Of a DNA stretch of 64,000 nt, positions 52,512-60,944 are shown piece after piece. Numbering within the stretch: the stretch's first letter is position 1; each line of letters begins with the position of its first letter. The notes beneath the pieces were generated by a model. That model had not been told where the DNA came from. It made no database searches and was given only the letters and a program-made list of their open reading frames with translations. The position numbers were made by a program, and so were the translations under genes. The stretch comes from Rhodococcus sp. IEGM 1381. Its GTDB lineage: Bacteria; Actinomycetota; Actinomycetes; Mycobacteriales; Mycobacteriaceae. The stretch covers positions 1,984,001 to 2,048,000 of the forward strand of contig NZ_JASHKQ010000001.1 in assembly GCF_030056795.1 (NCBI RefSeq). The letters run 5' to 3'.

Positions 52512-53186
52512 ATGGTGAGACAACTCAGAGCAGAAGCAACGCGCGCAGCCGCACTACGCGCCGCGGCAGATCTCTTTCTCGAGGTGGGGCACGCAAATGC
52601 CACGCTCAGTCAGGTTTCTGCGCAATCCGGCGTGACCAAGGGAGCGTTGTACTTCCACTTCGCGTCCAAGGAAGAGCTGGCCCGCGCGATCGTCGACGAA
52701 GGCCACGAGCGGGTGTCCACCGCGTGTGCAGGCCTGGTCGACAGTCGCAGCCCGGCGCTCGAATCCGTCATCGGCATCTCGTATTCCGTGCTCGAGCTCG
52801 CGGCCTCGGATCCTTTGGTTCGAGTCATGTACCGGTTGCAGATGGAGATCGACGGTTCCGACACCGCGCGTGGCAGTGTGTTCGGCACTTGGGGAAACAT
52901 CTTCGAGCATCTCTTCGAGCGGGCGATCGAGCACGGCGACGTTGCCGATCATCTGGACGCGGGCAACGCGGCACTCCTGGTGTGCGAAATGCTCGCCGGA
53001 GTCCTGATGGTGTCCGAGGCGCAGTCGCGTCTCGAAGACGCGCCCTCACGGATGGAAAAGGTATGGAACACCGTGCTTCCATCGCTCGTGCCCGCCGACA
53101 AGCTCGCCTACTTCCGTGAATTCGCAGCACGGAGTCTGTCCAGTTTCGTGCGCGAGAACATCACTTCTGCATCCGTCACCGTCTGA
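52512..53186 (+). CDS. TetR family regulator, ScbR/ArpA gamma-butyrolactone receptor-like
   Basis: 224 residues from ATG 52512 (GTG 52515 next); AGGGG lies upstream. The helix-turn-helix TLSQVSAQSGVTKGALYFHFASKEELARAIVDEGH matches closely the ArpA/ScbR receptor signature (GVTKGALYFHFxSKEEL). The ligand domain retains the AxLLVCEMLAGVLMVSEAQSR region typical of the group. In Streptomyces, and in rhodococci with a gblADR-type locus, such repressors release DNA on binding gamma-butyrolactones. No AfsA-like synthase is visible in this window, so it may be an orphan receptor or respond to another signal. Confidence 0.85.
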   Translation: MVRQLRAEATRAAALRAAADLFLEVGHANATLSQVSAQSGVTKGALYFHFASKEELARAIVDEGHERVSTACAGLVDSRSPALESVIGISYSVLELAASDPLVRVMYRLQMEIDGSDTARGSVFGTWGNIFEHLFERAIEHGDVADHLDAGNAALLVCEMLAGVLMVSEAQSRLEDAPSRMEKVWNTVLPSLVPADKLAYFREFAARSLSSFVRENITSASVTV

Positions 53187-53259
53187 GAAGTTTCGTACCG
53201 AGAGATTCGTGATCGGGTAGTGCTTGCCGGGCTTCTGCACACCGGGCACACTGTGTGAC

Positions 53260-53430
53260 ATGGAACACACTGCCCAGAATACGAGAATGTCGGACAACGA
53301 ATTGCGGAAAGCGATCGGCACCTTGCAACAGCGCGCGGACGACGCGCGCAAACGCGGTGCGGACGACGACGCTGCGCGTATCGAGCACACCATTGCCGAC
53401 TACCGAGACGAGATGTCGCAAAGATTGTGA
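53260..53430 (+). CDS. Small helical hypothetical protein
   Basis: 56 residues from ATG 53260 (ATG 53287 alternative, giving MSDNELRKAIGTLQQR). A charged, probably coiled-coil helix pair (ELRKAIGTLQQRADDARKRG and AARIEHTIADYRDEMSQRL). No recognised family. Located between the ScbR-like gene and the SDR gene on the same strand. Confidence 0.5.
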   Translation: MEHTAQNTRMSDNELRKAIGTLQQRADDARKRGADDDAARIEHTIADYRDEMSQRL

Positions 53431-53504
53431 CAACCCTGTCGGTCGTCACCGCGTAGGGTCGAAACCGAACTGCACGTGGCAACCGGTGGGGGATACAGGC
53501 TTCG

Positions 53505-54407
53505 ATGGCTACTTACGATCTGCGCGGCAAAAAGACGTTGATCACGGGCGCGGGCAGCGGAATCGGTCGGGCGACGGCCATCGCTGCGGCAGGGGTGGGA
53601 GCGGAGCTCTTCCTCACCGATATCAACGGCCCAGGATTGGCCGAGACGGTGGACATGGTCGGCCGCGCGGGCGGTACCGTCAGCCATTCGTTGCCGTTCG
53701 ATGTGTCCGATTTCGATGCGGTCACCGCGTTCGCGGACGACATCCATGCCGAGTTCGGCAGCCTCGACGTGGTGATGAACGTTGCCGGCATCTCGGCGTG
53801 GGGAACCGTCGAGAACCTGGAGCACCGGCACTGGAAGTCGATGGTCGACGTCAATCTCATGGGGCCGATTCACATCATCGAGAAGTTTCTGCCGCCGATG
53901 GTCGAGGCCGGACGCGGCGGTCATCTGGTCAACGTCTCGTCCGCGGCCGGTTTGATTCCTCTCCCGTGGCACGCTGCGTACAGCGCAAGCAAGTACGGCC
54001 TGCGCGGAGTGTCCGAGGTGCTCAAGTACGACCTCAAGCGCCATGGAATCGGTGTCAGCCTGGTGGTGCCGGGCGGCGTCAAAACCGGTCTGGTGGACAC
54101 ACTTCAGATTGCCGGCGTCGATCGGGACGATCCGCGTGTGCAGAAGTTGCAGCATAGGTTCGAGAAGCGCGCCGTCGAACCGTCCGTGGTCGCCGATGCC
54201 ATTCTCGCCGGAATCGCCAAACGCAAGTACCTCGTGTACTCCTCCAACGACATCAGGTTCGGCTACTGGATGGCCCGCAAATTCTCGCCGCCCTACGAAT
54301 TCGTCCTGCAGCGCGCCAACGATCAATTCTCGAAATTGTTGGTGCCGCGTCGCGTGGAGGGGTCGTCGAAATCGACATCCAGCGTGCGTGCACCCGGGCC
54401 CGAATGA
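53505..54407 (+). CDS. Short-chain dehydrogenase/reductase
   Basis: 300 residues from ATG 53505. Classical SDR: TGAGSGIG cofactor loop (about 15-22), NVAGISAWG, catalytic Ser in NVSSAAG and YSASK (Tyr about 159). An extended C-terminal region (RKYLVYSSNDIRFGYWMARKFSPPYEF) suggests membrane association or a lipid-like substrate, as in the fabG-like actinobacterial group. The last 85 bases overlap the 3' end of the convergent soxR gene. Confidence 0.88.
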   Translation: MATYDLRGKKTLITGAGSGIGRATAIAAAGVGAELFLTDINGPGLAETVDMVGRAGGTVSHSLPFDVSDFDAVTAFADDIHAEFGSLDVVMNVAGISAWGTVENLEHRHWKSMVDVNLMGPIHIIEKFLPPMVEAGRGGHLVNVSSAAGLIPLPWHAAYSASKYGLRGVSEVLKYDLKRHGIGVSLVVPGGVKTGLVDTLQIAGVDRDDPRVQKLQHRFEKRAVEPSVVADAILAGIAKRKYLVYSSNDIRFGYWMARKFSPPYEFVLQRANDQFSKLLVPRRVEGSSKSTSSVRAPGPE

Positions 54408-54823
54408 GACAGCTCGTCGTGCGGATTGGCCAGAGCGCAGCCGGCAAGAGATAGACATCCGCAGCCGATACACCCGGTGAGGTTGTCTCGCAGTCTGGTC
54501 AATTGTTCTATCCGAGAATCGAGTTCGCGATGCCACCGCGTCGAGAGGCGGGCCCAGTCCTCACGCGTCGGCGTCCGCTCGTCCGGAAGCTCGCTGAGTG
54601 CCTGCCGAATCTCGGCCAGCGGAATTCCGACCTTCTGTGAGATACGGATGAATGCGACGCGCCGCAAAGTCTCGCGGTGGAATCTGCGCTGATTGCCCGT
54701 GGTTCGGCGGCTGGTGATCAGCCCCTGTTTCTCGTAGAAGTGGAGCGCAGACACGGCAACTCCACTGCGCTCGGAGAGTTGGCCTGGAGTCAGCTCACGA
54801 ACGTTCCACTCGGGCATCGGCAC
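54323..54823 (-). CDS. soxR: Redox-sensitive transcriptional activator SoxR
   Basis: 166 residues from ATG 54823. MerR-type helix-turn-helix (LTPGQLSERSGVAVSALHFYEKQGLI), dimerisation helix, and the [2Fe-2S] cluster motif with Cys118, Cys121, Cys123 and Cys129 (CIGCGCLSLAGC), spaced exactly as in E. coli SoxR. In actinobacteria SoxR responds to redox-cycling metabolites and regulates small sets of oxidoreductase and efflux genes; the overlapping SDR is a plausible target. No soxS nearby. The C-terminal extension runs into the SDR gene. Confidence 0.93.
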   Translation of the reverse strand: MPMPEWNVRELTPGQLSERSGVAVSALHFYEKQGLITSRRTTGNQRRFHRETLRRVAFIRISQKVGIPLAEIRQALSELPDERTPTREDWARLSTRWHRELDSRIEQLTRLRDNLTGCIGCGCLSLAGCALANPHDELSHSGPGARTLDVDFDDPSTRRGTNNFEN

Positions 54824-54909
54824 GACCTCGACATTACTTCAGGTGTTGCCTGCCTGGGGCGCGAGCTGTCCACCGAGGCCATGAGGATCGAAGGCGCGGG
54901 GTGGGGGCG

Positions 54910-55257
54910 TCAGAGAACGGTGTGCACCTTGTCGGCGGGTCGCGCCAGCACGGTTCCCTTCTCCGTCACCACAATCGGGCGTTCGATCAGAATCGGGTGC
55001 TCGATCATCGCGGCGATCAACGCATCGTCGTCCGCGGATCCGAGGCCCAGTTCCTTGTAGATGCTCTCGCGGGTACGAACGGCCTGCCGGGGTTCGAGAC
55101 CGGCGTCGGCGAGCAGGGTGCGTAGCTCGTGCTCGGTGGGCGGTGACTCGAGGTATCGGATCACTCGCGGGGTGACGCCCGCTTCCTCGATCAATTTCAA
55201 CGCGGTGCGAGAGGTATTGCACCGCGGATTGTGATAGATGGTCGCGGTAGCGGTCAT
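54910..55257 (-). CDS. arsC: ArsC family arsenate reductase (glutaredoxin/thioredoxin type)
   Basis: 115 residues from ATG 55257. The active-site segment IYHNPRCNTSRTALKLIEEAG contains the catalytic Cys13; the arsenate-binding RPIV (ERPIVVTEKG) is present. It reduces arsenate to arsenite, or belongs to the Spx/ArsC-like group with a different role. No arsB, acr3 or arsR nearby, so a true resistance role is uncertain. Confidence 0.87.
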   Translation of the reverse strand: MTATATIYHNPRCNTSRTALKLIEEAGVTPRVIRYLESPPTEHELRTLLADAGLEPRQAVRTRESIYKELGLGSADDDALIAAMIEHPILIERPIVVTEKGTVLARPADKVHTVL

Positions 55258-55322
55258 GTTTGCAATCTTGCCACGCGGGTAGCCCGCCGACAGATTCACG
55301 CCAGGAACGGGAGTTGTTTTTC

Positions 55323-55991
55323 ATGACCGACAAGCGGATTGTCATTGCAGGTGGGCACGGTCAGATCGCCCAGCATCTGACGCAGGTGTTGACGGCGCAC
55401 GGAGATCGCGCGGTGTCGTTGATTCGCAACGGCGACCACGTCGATGCCGTCACAGCACTCGGCGCGCTGCCGCAGGTGATCGATCTAGAGTCTGCGTCCG
55501 TCGACGAGTTGGCGGCAGTACTCGACGGTGCCGACGGAGTGGTGTTCGCGGCCGGTGCCGGACCCAACAGCGGTCCGGAGCGTAAGGACACCGTCGACCG
55601 CGCGGGTGCGGTCCTGCTGGCCGACGCGGCCGAGAAGGCCGGTGTTCGCCGGTACGTGCTGATCAGCTCGTTCGGTGCGGGAGAGCCGGTGGCAGAGGAC
55701 TTGGATGATGGCTGGAAGGCCTACATCAACGCCAAAACAGCTGCCGAAGAGAATGTTTCGGCGAGATCGGGCCTCGACTGGACCATTCTGCGTCCGGGCA
55801 AACTGACGGACGAGGACCCCACGCACTCGGTATCGCTCACCGAGCCGCCCCTCGAATTGGGTGAGGTGACGCGCGCCGATGTGGCCGCCGTGATCGCGCA
55901 GCTGCTCGATACCGGCGGAGCAGTGCACAAGACTCTGATGTTGACGTCCGGTTCGACGTCCATCGTCGACGCAGTCGACGCGCTCGGTTAA
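55323..55991 (+). CDS. Atypical SDR / NAD(P)H-binding protein
   Basis: 222 residues from ATG 55323 (MTDKRIVIAGGHGQIAQHLTQVL). A Rossmann fold with GGHGQIA in place of GxxGxxG, typical of the NmrA/BVR-B-like atypical SDR group, plus YVLISSFGAGEP and WTILRPGKLTDE. No YxxxK catalytic pair in the classical position (YINAKTAAE is near). Similar proteins act in flavin or quinone reduction. Located opposite arsC. Confidence 0.85.
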   Translation: MTDKRIVIAGGHGQIAQHLTQVLTAHGDRAVSLIRNGDHVDAVTALGALPQVIDLESASVDELAAVLDGADGVVFAAGAGPNSGPERKDTVDRAGAVLLADAAEKAGVRRYVLISSFGAGEPVAEDLDDGWKAYINAKTAAEENVSARSGLDWTILRPGKLTDEDPTHSVSLTEPPLELGEVTRADVAAVIAQLLDTGGAVHKTLMLTSGSTSIVDAVDALG

Positions 55992-56001
55992 GGCACGGAC
56001 T

Positions 56002-56370
56002 GTGCGCGTTCATATCGATTCGTCGAATACGACACCGGTGTTCGAGCAGTTGAGGATGCAAATTCTCGGGCTGGTGCGGTCGGGAGATCTCATTGCCGGT
56101 ACCAAGATTCCGACGGTTCGCGGTCTCGCCGAGGAGCTGAAGATCGCACCGAACACGGTAGCGAAGACGTACCGAGAGCTCGAACAGCAGGGCGTCATCG
56201 AGACGCGCGGACGGTCGGGTTCGTTCGTCGCTTCGGGCGGCGATCCCTCGCGCGATATCGCGGCCCGAGCGGCGACGGAATTCGTCAAAACGGTCCGGTC
56301 CATCGGTTTGGAAGACGACCAGGCTCGATCGTTCCTGGAAGCCGCGCTCAAGGGTGCAAACGACCGCTAA
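56002..56370 (+). CDS. GntR family regulator, YtrA subfamily
   Basis: 122 residues from GTG 56002, 10 bases after the preceding gene. The winged helix-turn-helix (VFEQLRMQILGLVRSGDLIAGTKIPTVRGLAEELKIAPNTVAKTYRELEQQGVIETRGRSGSFVA) is followed by only about 40 residues, the short C-terminus of the YtrA group. Such regulators often control ABC transporters, none of which is nearby. Probably cotranscribed with the SDR. Confidence 0.9.
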   Translation: MRVHIDSSNTTPVFEQLRMQILGLVRSGDLIAGTKIPTVRGLAEELKIAPNTVAKTYRELEQQGVIETRGRSGSFVASGGDPSRDIAARAATEFVKTVRSIGLEDDQARSFLEAALKGANDR

Positions 56371-56435
56371 GTTGACGCTTCAACATACTTCTGACATGGT
56401 GGTTCGGCCCATGTAGTCGTGTCAGAAGGATGCTC

Positions 56436-56858
56436 ATGAACTCCACCCTCGTCCGCGACGCCGTCGCCCTCGTAGCCCGCATCGGTCTGGGAGTCGTCTT
56501 CATCGCTCACGGCTGGCAGAAGCTGAACACCTACGGCCTCGACGGTGCCGCGGCCAGTTTCGAGATGATGAACATTCCGCTCCCCACGGCGTCCGCGTAC
56601 TTCGCCACGTTCGTGGAACTCATCGGCGGAGGCGCGCTCGTGTTGGGAATCTTCACCCCTATCGCCGGCCTGCTGCTGTTCCTCGACATGCTCGGGGCTG
56701 CAATCTTCGTCCACTTCGAGCACGGTGTGTTCGCAACGGACAACGGCTACGAACTCGTCGTCGCCCTCGGTGTCGGCGCGCTGCTGTTGGCCTCGTTCGG
56801 TGCAGGCCGCATCAGCATCGACGGACTCACCAAAGGCAAGACAGCACTGCTCGCCTAG
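56436..56858 (+). CDS. DoxX family membrane protein
   Basis: 140 residues from ATG 56436, five bases after AGAAGGA (an ATG at 56430 lies inside that ribosome-binding site). Four transmembrane segments with the family's LVARIGLGVVFIAHGWQKL and FVELIGGGALVLGIFTP. DoxX-like proteins are associated with membrane redox and oxidant defence (in M. tuberculosis with SodA and SseA). Converges on pmt with a four-base gap. Confidence 0.88.
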   Translation: MNSTLVRDAVALVARIGLGVVFIAHGWQKLNTYGLDGAAASFEMMNIPLPTASAYFATFVELIGGGALVLGIFTPIAGLLLFLDMLGAAIFVHFEHGVFATDNGYELVVALGVGALLLASFGAGRISIDGLTKGKTALLA

Positions 56859-56862
56859 TCGA

Positions 56863-58413
56863 TCAACGCCAACTCGGCAGCCACAGCTGTTGCTGCCACA
56901 TCTGCGGCGAGATGGGCATCGCGGTGAGGATCGGCCACAGCCAGACGAAATTCGCGATCACCACGGCGAGGTACAGGGCGACCAGTAGTAGCCCGGTACC
57001 TCGCCGTTCCGCTGACGCCGTCGCCTTGCCGATGATGTCGCCCAGCACCAACGCGAAGCCCATCACCATGAACGGGGCGAGCGCCACCGCGTAGAAGTAG
57101 TACATCTGCCGGTCCAGCGTGGTGAACCAGGGCAGCAGCGCTGCGGAGTAGCCGACCAGCACTGCGGCATAACGCCAGTCGCGCCTGACGGCCACCGACC
57201 AGATCGTCCAGGCCAGCATCGGCAACGCCAGCCACCACATCGCGGGTGTGCCGATCAGCATGATCGCCTTCACGCACGAGGACGCCGAGCAGCCGGATAC
57301 GTTCTCACCGTCGGCGAAGTAGTAGAGCATCGGACGCAGGCCCATCGGCCACGTCCACGGCTTCGACTCCCACGGATGCCGATTGCCGGCCGAATTGGTT
57401 AGGCCCTCATGGAATTTCAGCACGCTACCGCTGTAGAACCAGAGGGAGCGCAGCGCACCGGGGACGAACGAGAACGGACCTCCGGCACCGATGCCGCTGC
57501 CGACCTCGTGGCGGTAGACGCCGGTCTCGGAGGTGAGCCATGCCCACCACGTCATCAGATACACCGCAATGGGGACGATCACCAGCGCATACAGCGCGGG
57601 CCCGATGTCTCGCAGTGCCGCACCCCGCCATGGACGCTCGACGCCGTACGAGCGGCGGGCGGCCAGATCGAATGCCACACTCAGCAATCCGAAGAACGCA
57701 ATGAAGTACAGACCGGACCACTTGGTGCCGCAGGCGAGCCCCAGCATGATTCCGGCTCCGAATCGCCACCATCGCACACCCATTCGCGGACCGAGCGCAC
57801 TCGCGTCCATGCGGCCCTCGTCGCGCACTCGCGACAGCCGTTGTCGCATGTCGTCGCGGTCGACGATCAGGCAACCCAGTGCCGCGGTGACGAACAGCGC
57901 GAGAAAGATGTCCAGCATGCCGATCCGACTGCTGACGAAGGTCACTCCGTCGACGATCAGCAGAATGCCAGCGATGGCACCGACCAGCGTCGATCGTGCG
58001 AGGCGTCGCACGATCCGAATCACCAACAGCACCAACAGGGTTCCGGCCACGGCCGACGAGAAACGCCAACCCCACCCGTTGTAACCGAACAGCGCTTCCC
58101 CGACGGCGATCAGCTGCTTGCCGACCGGTGGATGCACCACCAGGCCGTACGCCGGATTGTCCTCGAGCCCGCCGCCGGTGAGTACCTGGTAGCCCTGCGG
58201 GGCATAGTGCTTTTCGTCGAAGACCGGGGTTCCCGCGTCGGTGGGGTAGCGCAGCATCGTGAATCGCGTGATCGCGCAGACGACGGTGATGACGAGGGTG
58301 ACGATCCAGCCGCGTCTGGCATCGGTGTCGTGGAACCAGTCGCGCGCGGCAACCGTGGGCCCGGGACTGACCATCGACCGGTCGCCGGAGCGCTCAGAGG
58401 TCAGCAAGGTCAC
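56863..58413 (-). CDS. pmt: Protein O-mannosyltransferase (GT39)
   Basis: 516 residues from GTG 58413; the frame opens further upstream at 58455. About eleven transmembrane segments, with the conserved Asp-Glu of the first loop (GTPVFDEKHYAPQGYQVL) essential in PMTs, and VHPPVGKQLIAVGEALFG. It transfers mannose from polyprenyl phosphate-mannose to Ser/Thr of exported proteins during Sec translocation. Matches Rv1002c, divergent from rsmI as in mycobacteria. Confidence 0.94.
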   Translation of the reverse strand: MTLLTSERSGDRSMVSPGPTVAARDWFHDTDARRGWIVTLVITVVCAITRFTMLRYPTDAGTPVFDEKHYAPQGYQVLTGGGLEDNPAYGLVVHPPVGKQLIAVGEALFGYNGWGWRFSSAVAGTLLVLLVIRIVRRLARSTLVGAIAGILLIVDGVTFVSSRIGMLDIFLALFVTAALGCLIVDRDDMRQRLSRVRDEGRMDASALGPRMGVRWWRFGAGIMLGLACGTKWSGLYFIAFFGLLSVAFDLAARRSYGVERPWRGAALRDIGPALYALVIVPIAVYLMTWWAWLTSETGVYRHEVGSGIGAGGPFSFVPGALRSLWFYSGSVLKFHEGLTNSAGNRHPWESKPWTWPMGLRPMLYYFADGENVSGCSASSCVKAIMLIGTPAMWWLALPMLAWTIWSVAVRRDWRYAAVLVGYSAALLPWFTTLDRQMYYFYAVALAPFMVMGFALVLGDIIGKATASAERRGTGLLLVALYLAVVIANFVWLWPILTAMPISPQMWQQQLWLPSWR

Positions 58414-58481
58414 GTACCGATCGTAGGCGTTGATCCGCGGTGCGTGACAGGCCACTGCGCTGCATGCGGGACACTGGAGGC

Positions 58482-59306
58482 ATGCTCATCCTTGCCGCCA
58501 CCCCGATGGGCGACGTCGGTGATGCCTCGCAGCGCCTGCGTGATGCCCTCGGCAGTGCCGATGTCGTCGCCGCCGAGGACACCCGGCGCACCAAACAACT
58601 CGCGTCCTCGCTCGGCGTGGTGATCGCAGGACGGGTGGTCAGTTTCTACGACCAGGTCGAGACGGCTCGCCTGCCGGCGCTGGTCGAGGCCGTGGCCGAG
58701 GGCAAGATGGTTCTGCTGGTGACCGACGCCGGGATGCCGTCGGTGAGCGATCCCGGCTACCGCCTCGTGGCCGCGTGCGTCGATGCGGATCTGCCGGTGA
58801 CCTGTCTGCCCGGTCCGTCGGCCGTCACGACTGCGCTCGCGTTGTCCGGTCTGCCGGTCGAACGGTTCTGCTTCGACGGGTTCGCGCCGCGTAAGCAGGG
58901 CCAGCGGCGCACCTACTTCCAGTCGGTGCTCGCCGAACCGCGGGCCATCGTCTTCTTCGAGGCCCCGCATCGCCTCGTCGCGTGTCTCGAAGACGCCGTG
59001 CACGTACTCGGTCCCGATCGCCGCGCCGCGGTGTGCCGAGAGCTCACCAAGACCTACGAGGAGGTCCGACGCGGCGGCCTGGGGGAGTTGCTCGACTGGG
59101 CGAGGGGCGGGGTGCGCGGCGAGATCACCGTCGTACTCGAAGGAGCGGTCGCCGTCGCCGAGGAGCCCGAGGATCTCGTGGCCGACGTGGAAACGCTGGT
59201 GGCGTCGGGCATGCGGTTGAAAGACGCCTGCGCCCAGGTGGCGGTCGACGGCGTCTCCAAGCGTGAGGTCTACGAGGCCGTTCTCGCTGCGCGGAAAGAG
59301 CAGTAG
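58482..59306 (+). CDS. rsmI: 16S rRNA (cytidine-2'-O)-methyltransferase RsmI
   Basis: 274 residues from ATG 58482 (MLILAATPMGDVGDASQRLRDAL). TIM-like tetrapyrrole-methylase fold with AEDTRRTKQLASSLGV, LVTDAGMPSVSDPGYRLV, and CLPGPSAVTTALALSGLP; the helical C-terminal domain ends near SKREVYEAVLAAR. It methylates C1402 of 16S rRNA at the decoding centre. Divergent from pmt with a short promoter region. Confidence 0.95.
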   Translation: MLILAATPMGDVGDASQRLRDALGSADVVAAEDTRRTKQLASSLGVVIAGRVVSFYDQVETARLPALVEAVAEGKMVLLVTDAGMPSVSDPGYRLVAACVDADLPVTCLPGPSAVTTALALSGLPVERFCFDGFAPRKQGQRRTYFQSVLAEPRAIVFFEAPHRLVACLEDAVHVLGPDRRAAVCRELTKTYEEVRRGGLGELLDWARGGVRGEITVVLEGAVAVAEEPEDLVADVETLVASGMRLKDACAQVAVDGVSKREVYEAVLAARKEQ

Positions 59307-59310
59307 CGGG

Positions 59311-59739
59311 TCAGCCCACCACTTGCTGACGCAGACCCTCGGTGGCTGCCTCGAGGATCGTCTTGGTTCCCTTCTTCACCAGGAAGCCTGGTAGCGGAAT
59401 CTTCGGATCGACCGTCAGCTCGAACTCGACATGGGTGCCGTTGTCCTTGGGCGTCAACGTGTACCGGCCGTCCTGGGCCTTCTGCTGAGTGCTTTCCACC
59501 AAGGTCCACGACACTTCGTTCTCGCTCCAGGTGTACTCGACCAACTGCTCGTCGTTGACGCCGATGATCGAGACGTTCATCTTGACGTGTTTCGGCCGAC
59601 CGTCGTCGAAGCGATCGACCACCTCGCACTTCTTGTGCACCGGAGACCATGAGGGGATGCCTTCGACGTCCGCGAGGACGTCGAGAATTGTCGCTGCGTC
59701 GGCGTCGATATCGATGGACTTGTTCACTGTGACTGCCAT
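59311..59739 (-). CDS. SRPBCC / polyketide cyclase-like protein
   Basis: 142 residues from ATG 59739. START/Bet v1-like fold: VTVNKSIDIDADAATILDVLADVEGIPSWSPVHKK at the N-terminus and the C-terminal helix FLVKKGTKTILEAATEGLRQQV. Such proteins bind hydrophobic ligands or bring substrates to enzymes. Transcribed after the HSL-type esterase, 14 bases away, and therefore probably cotranscribed with it. The open frame to 60621 is the antisense-free extension of that gene region and not the start. Confidence 0.87.
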   Translation of the reverse strand: MAVTVNKSIDIDADAATILDVLADVEGIPSWSPVHKKCEVVDRFDDGRPKHVKMNVSIIGVNDEQLVEYTWSENEVSWTLVESTQQKAQDGRYTLTPKDNGTHVEFELTVDPKIPLPGFLVKKGTKTILEAATEGLRQQVVG

Positions 59740-59753
59740 GGGGAGAAGGTATC

Positions 59754-60758
59754 TCAGCTTTCTGTACGGGGGCTGACGTTCCGAGCGAACTCGCCGATGG
59801 CGTGTAGCGCGCGTCGGGCTTCGGGGACGAAATCGGCTGCCTGGAACACGTGGACCTGGTCCTCGTACACCTGAAGTTCGCAGTCGACTCCGGCGACCGC
59901 GAGGCGCTGAGCCATGAGTTCGGAGTCGGCATAGACCATTTCGGTCGAACCGACCTGAATCAACACCGGCGGCAGGCCGGTGAGATCTCCGTCGACGGGC
60001 GAGACCCGCGGGCCCTGTTGGCCCTCGACGACGATGCGCGCGTCGACGCGATCGGCCAGTGCGGTCAGTGCGGGAACTGCGTTGGACGGAAAGACCGAAC
60101 ACTTCGACGCGTTCTCGTGGTCGAGTTTGCGGGAGGGGTCCATATCGGTCAGGGGAGACATGGTGAAGAGTCCGGCGGGTGCGGGCAAGCCGACGGTGCG
60201 TAGCGCCAGGGTGACCATGAACGCGAGATACCCACCGGCCGAGTCGCCGCCGAGGATGATCTGCTCTGGGCGGTAGCCGGAATCGAGAAGGAAACGGTAC
60301 GCGTCGACGCCGTCCTCGACAGCGTGGCTGATCGGATTGCGCGGCATCATGCGGTAGTCGACCGAGAGAACCGAGCCGTCGACGTGCTTGGAGACCCGTG
60401 AGGTCATCCGGCGGTGGGTGCGCAGGCCGCAGCAGACGAAGGCGCCGCCGTGCAGATAGAGGACCACGCGATCGGTGCCGGTGCCCTCGGCGCGGATCCA
60501 CTCGGCCTCGCATTCGGCGAGCATGACGCGACTGCGTGTGGTGCCGCTGATCTGCGGGACGAGCAGTCCGGCGTAATCGACCAGCCCCATCGGCCACGGA
60601 AGCGAGGGAGCCTGCGCCCACACGGTCAGAAACGGGCGGACGGTGAACTGCAGGTACTTGGACAGGATCCGCGACTGCAGGCTCGCGCCACGGATGTCGC
60701 GTCGGCGTGCGGTGGCCGCCGGGTCGGTCGATTTCACTACGGTGAGCGCCGGATTCAT
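59754..60758 (-). CDS. Alpha/beta hydrolase of the hormone-sensitive lipase family (LipU/Lip-like)
   Basis: 334 residues from ATG 60758, eight bases after GGAGG (ATG 60773 is upstream of that site and unlikely). The oxyanion motif HGGAF (about 106-110) and nucleophile GDSAGG (about 153-158) are clear, with the catalytic Asp near 'SPVDG...VGSTEMVYADSE' and the His in YEDQVHVFQ. It hydrolyses esters of short to medium acyl chains. Divergent from the WS/DGAT gene, consistent with lipid metabolism at the locus. Confidence 0.9.
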   Translation of the reverse strand: MNPALTVVKSTDPAATARRRDIRGASLQSRILSKYLQFTVRPFLTVWAQAPSLPWPMGLVDYAGLLVPQISGTTRSRVMLAECEAEWIRAEGTGTDRVVLYLHGGAFVCCGLRTHRRMTSRVSKHVDGSVLSVDYRMMPRNPISHAVEDGVDAYRFLLDSGYRPEQIILGGDSAGGYLAFMVTLALRTVGLPAPAGLFTMSPLTDMDPSRKLDHENASKCSVFPSNAVPALTALADRVDARIVVEGQQGPRVSPVDGDLTGLPPVLIQVGSTEMVYADSELMAQRLAVAGVDCELQVYEDQVHVFQAADFVPEARRALHAIGEFARNVSPRTES

Positions 60759-60944
60759 AACCGTCGCCTCCATCCCCGTTGTCGTTGCGCGGCGCGTGTG
60801 CGCCGTGCGTTGGAACCCCGCTCTATTTGGAACCCCTGGTAACGGACAATAGCGGGTAGCTTTTCGTGACCCGACGTAAGGTCGTGTTCTGAGTCACATT
60901 CGGTGCCGTACCGTGACCGAAAACAAATGGAAAAGGGACAGCTC

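Noticed and set aside
54910-55257. Arsenic resistance operon
   Set aside because: Only an ArsC-like gene is present; no arsR, arsB or acr3 gene accompanies it.
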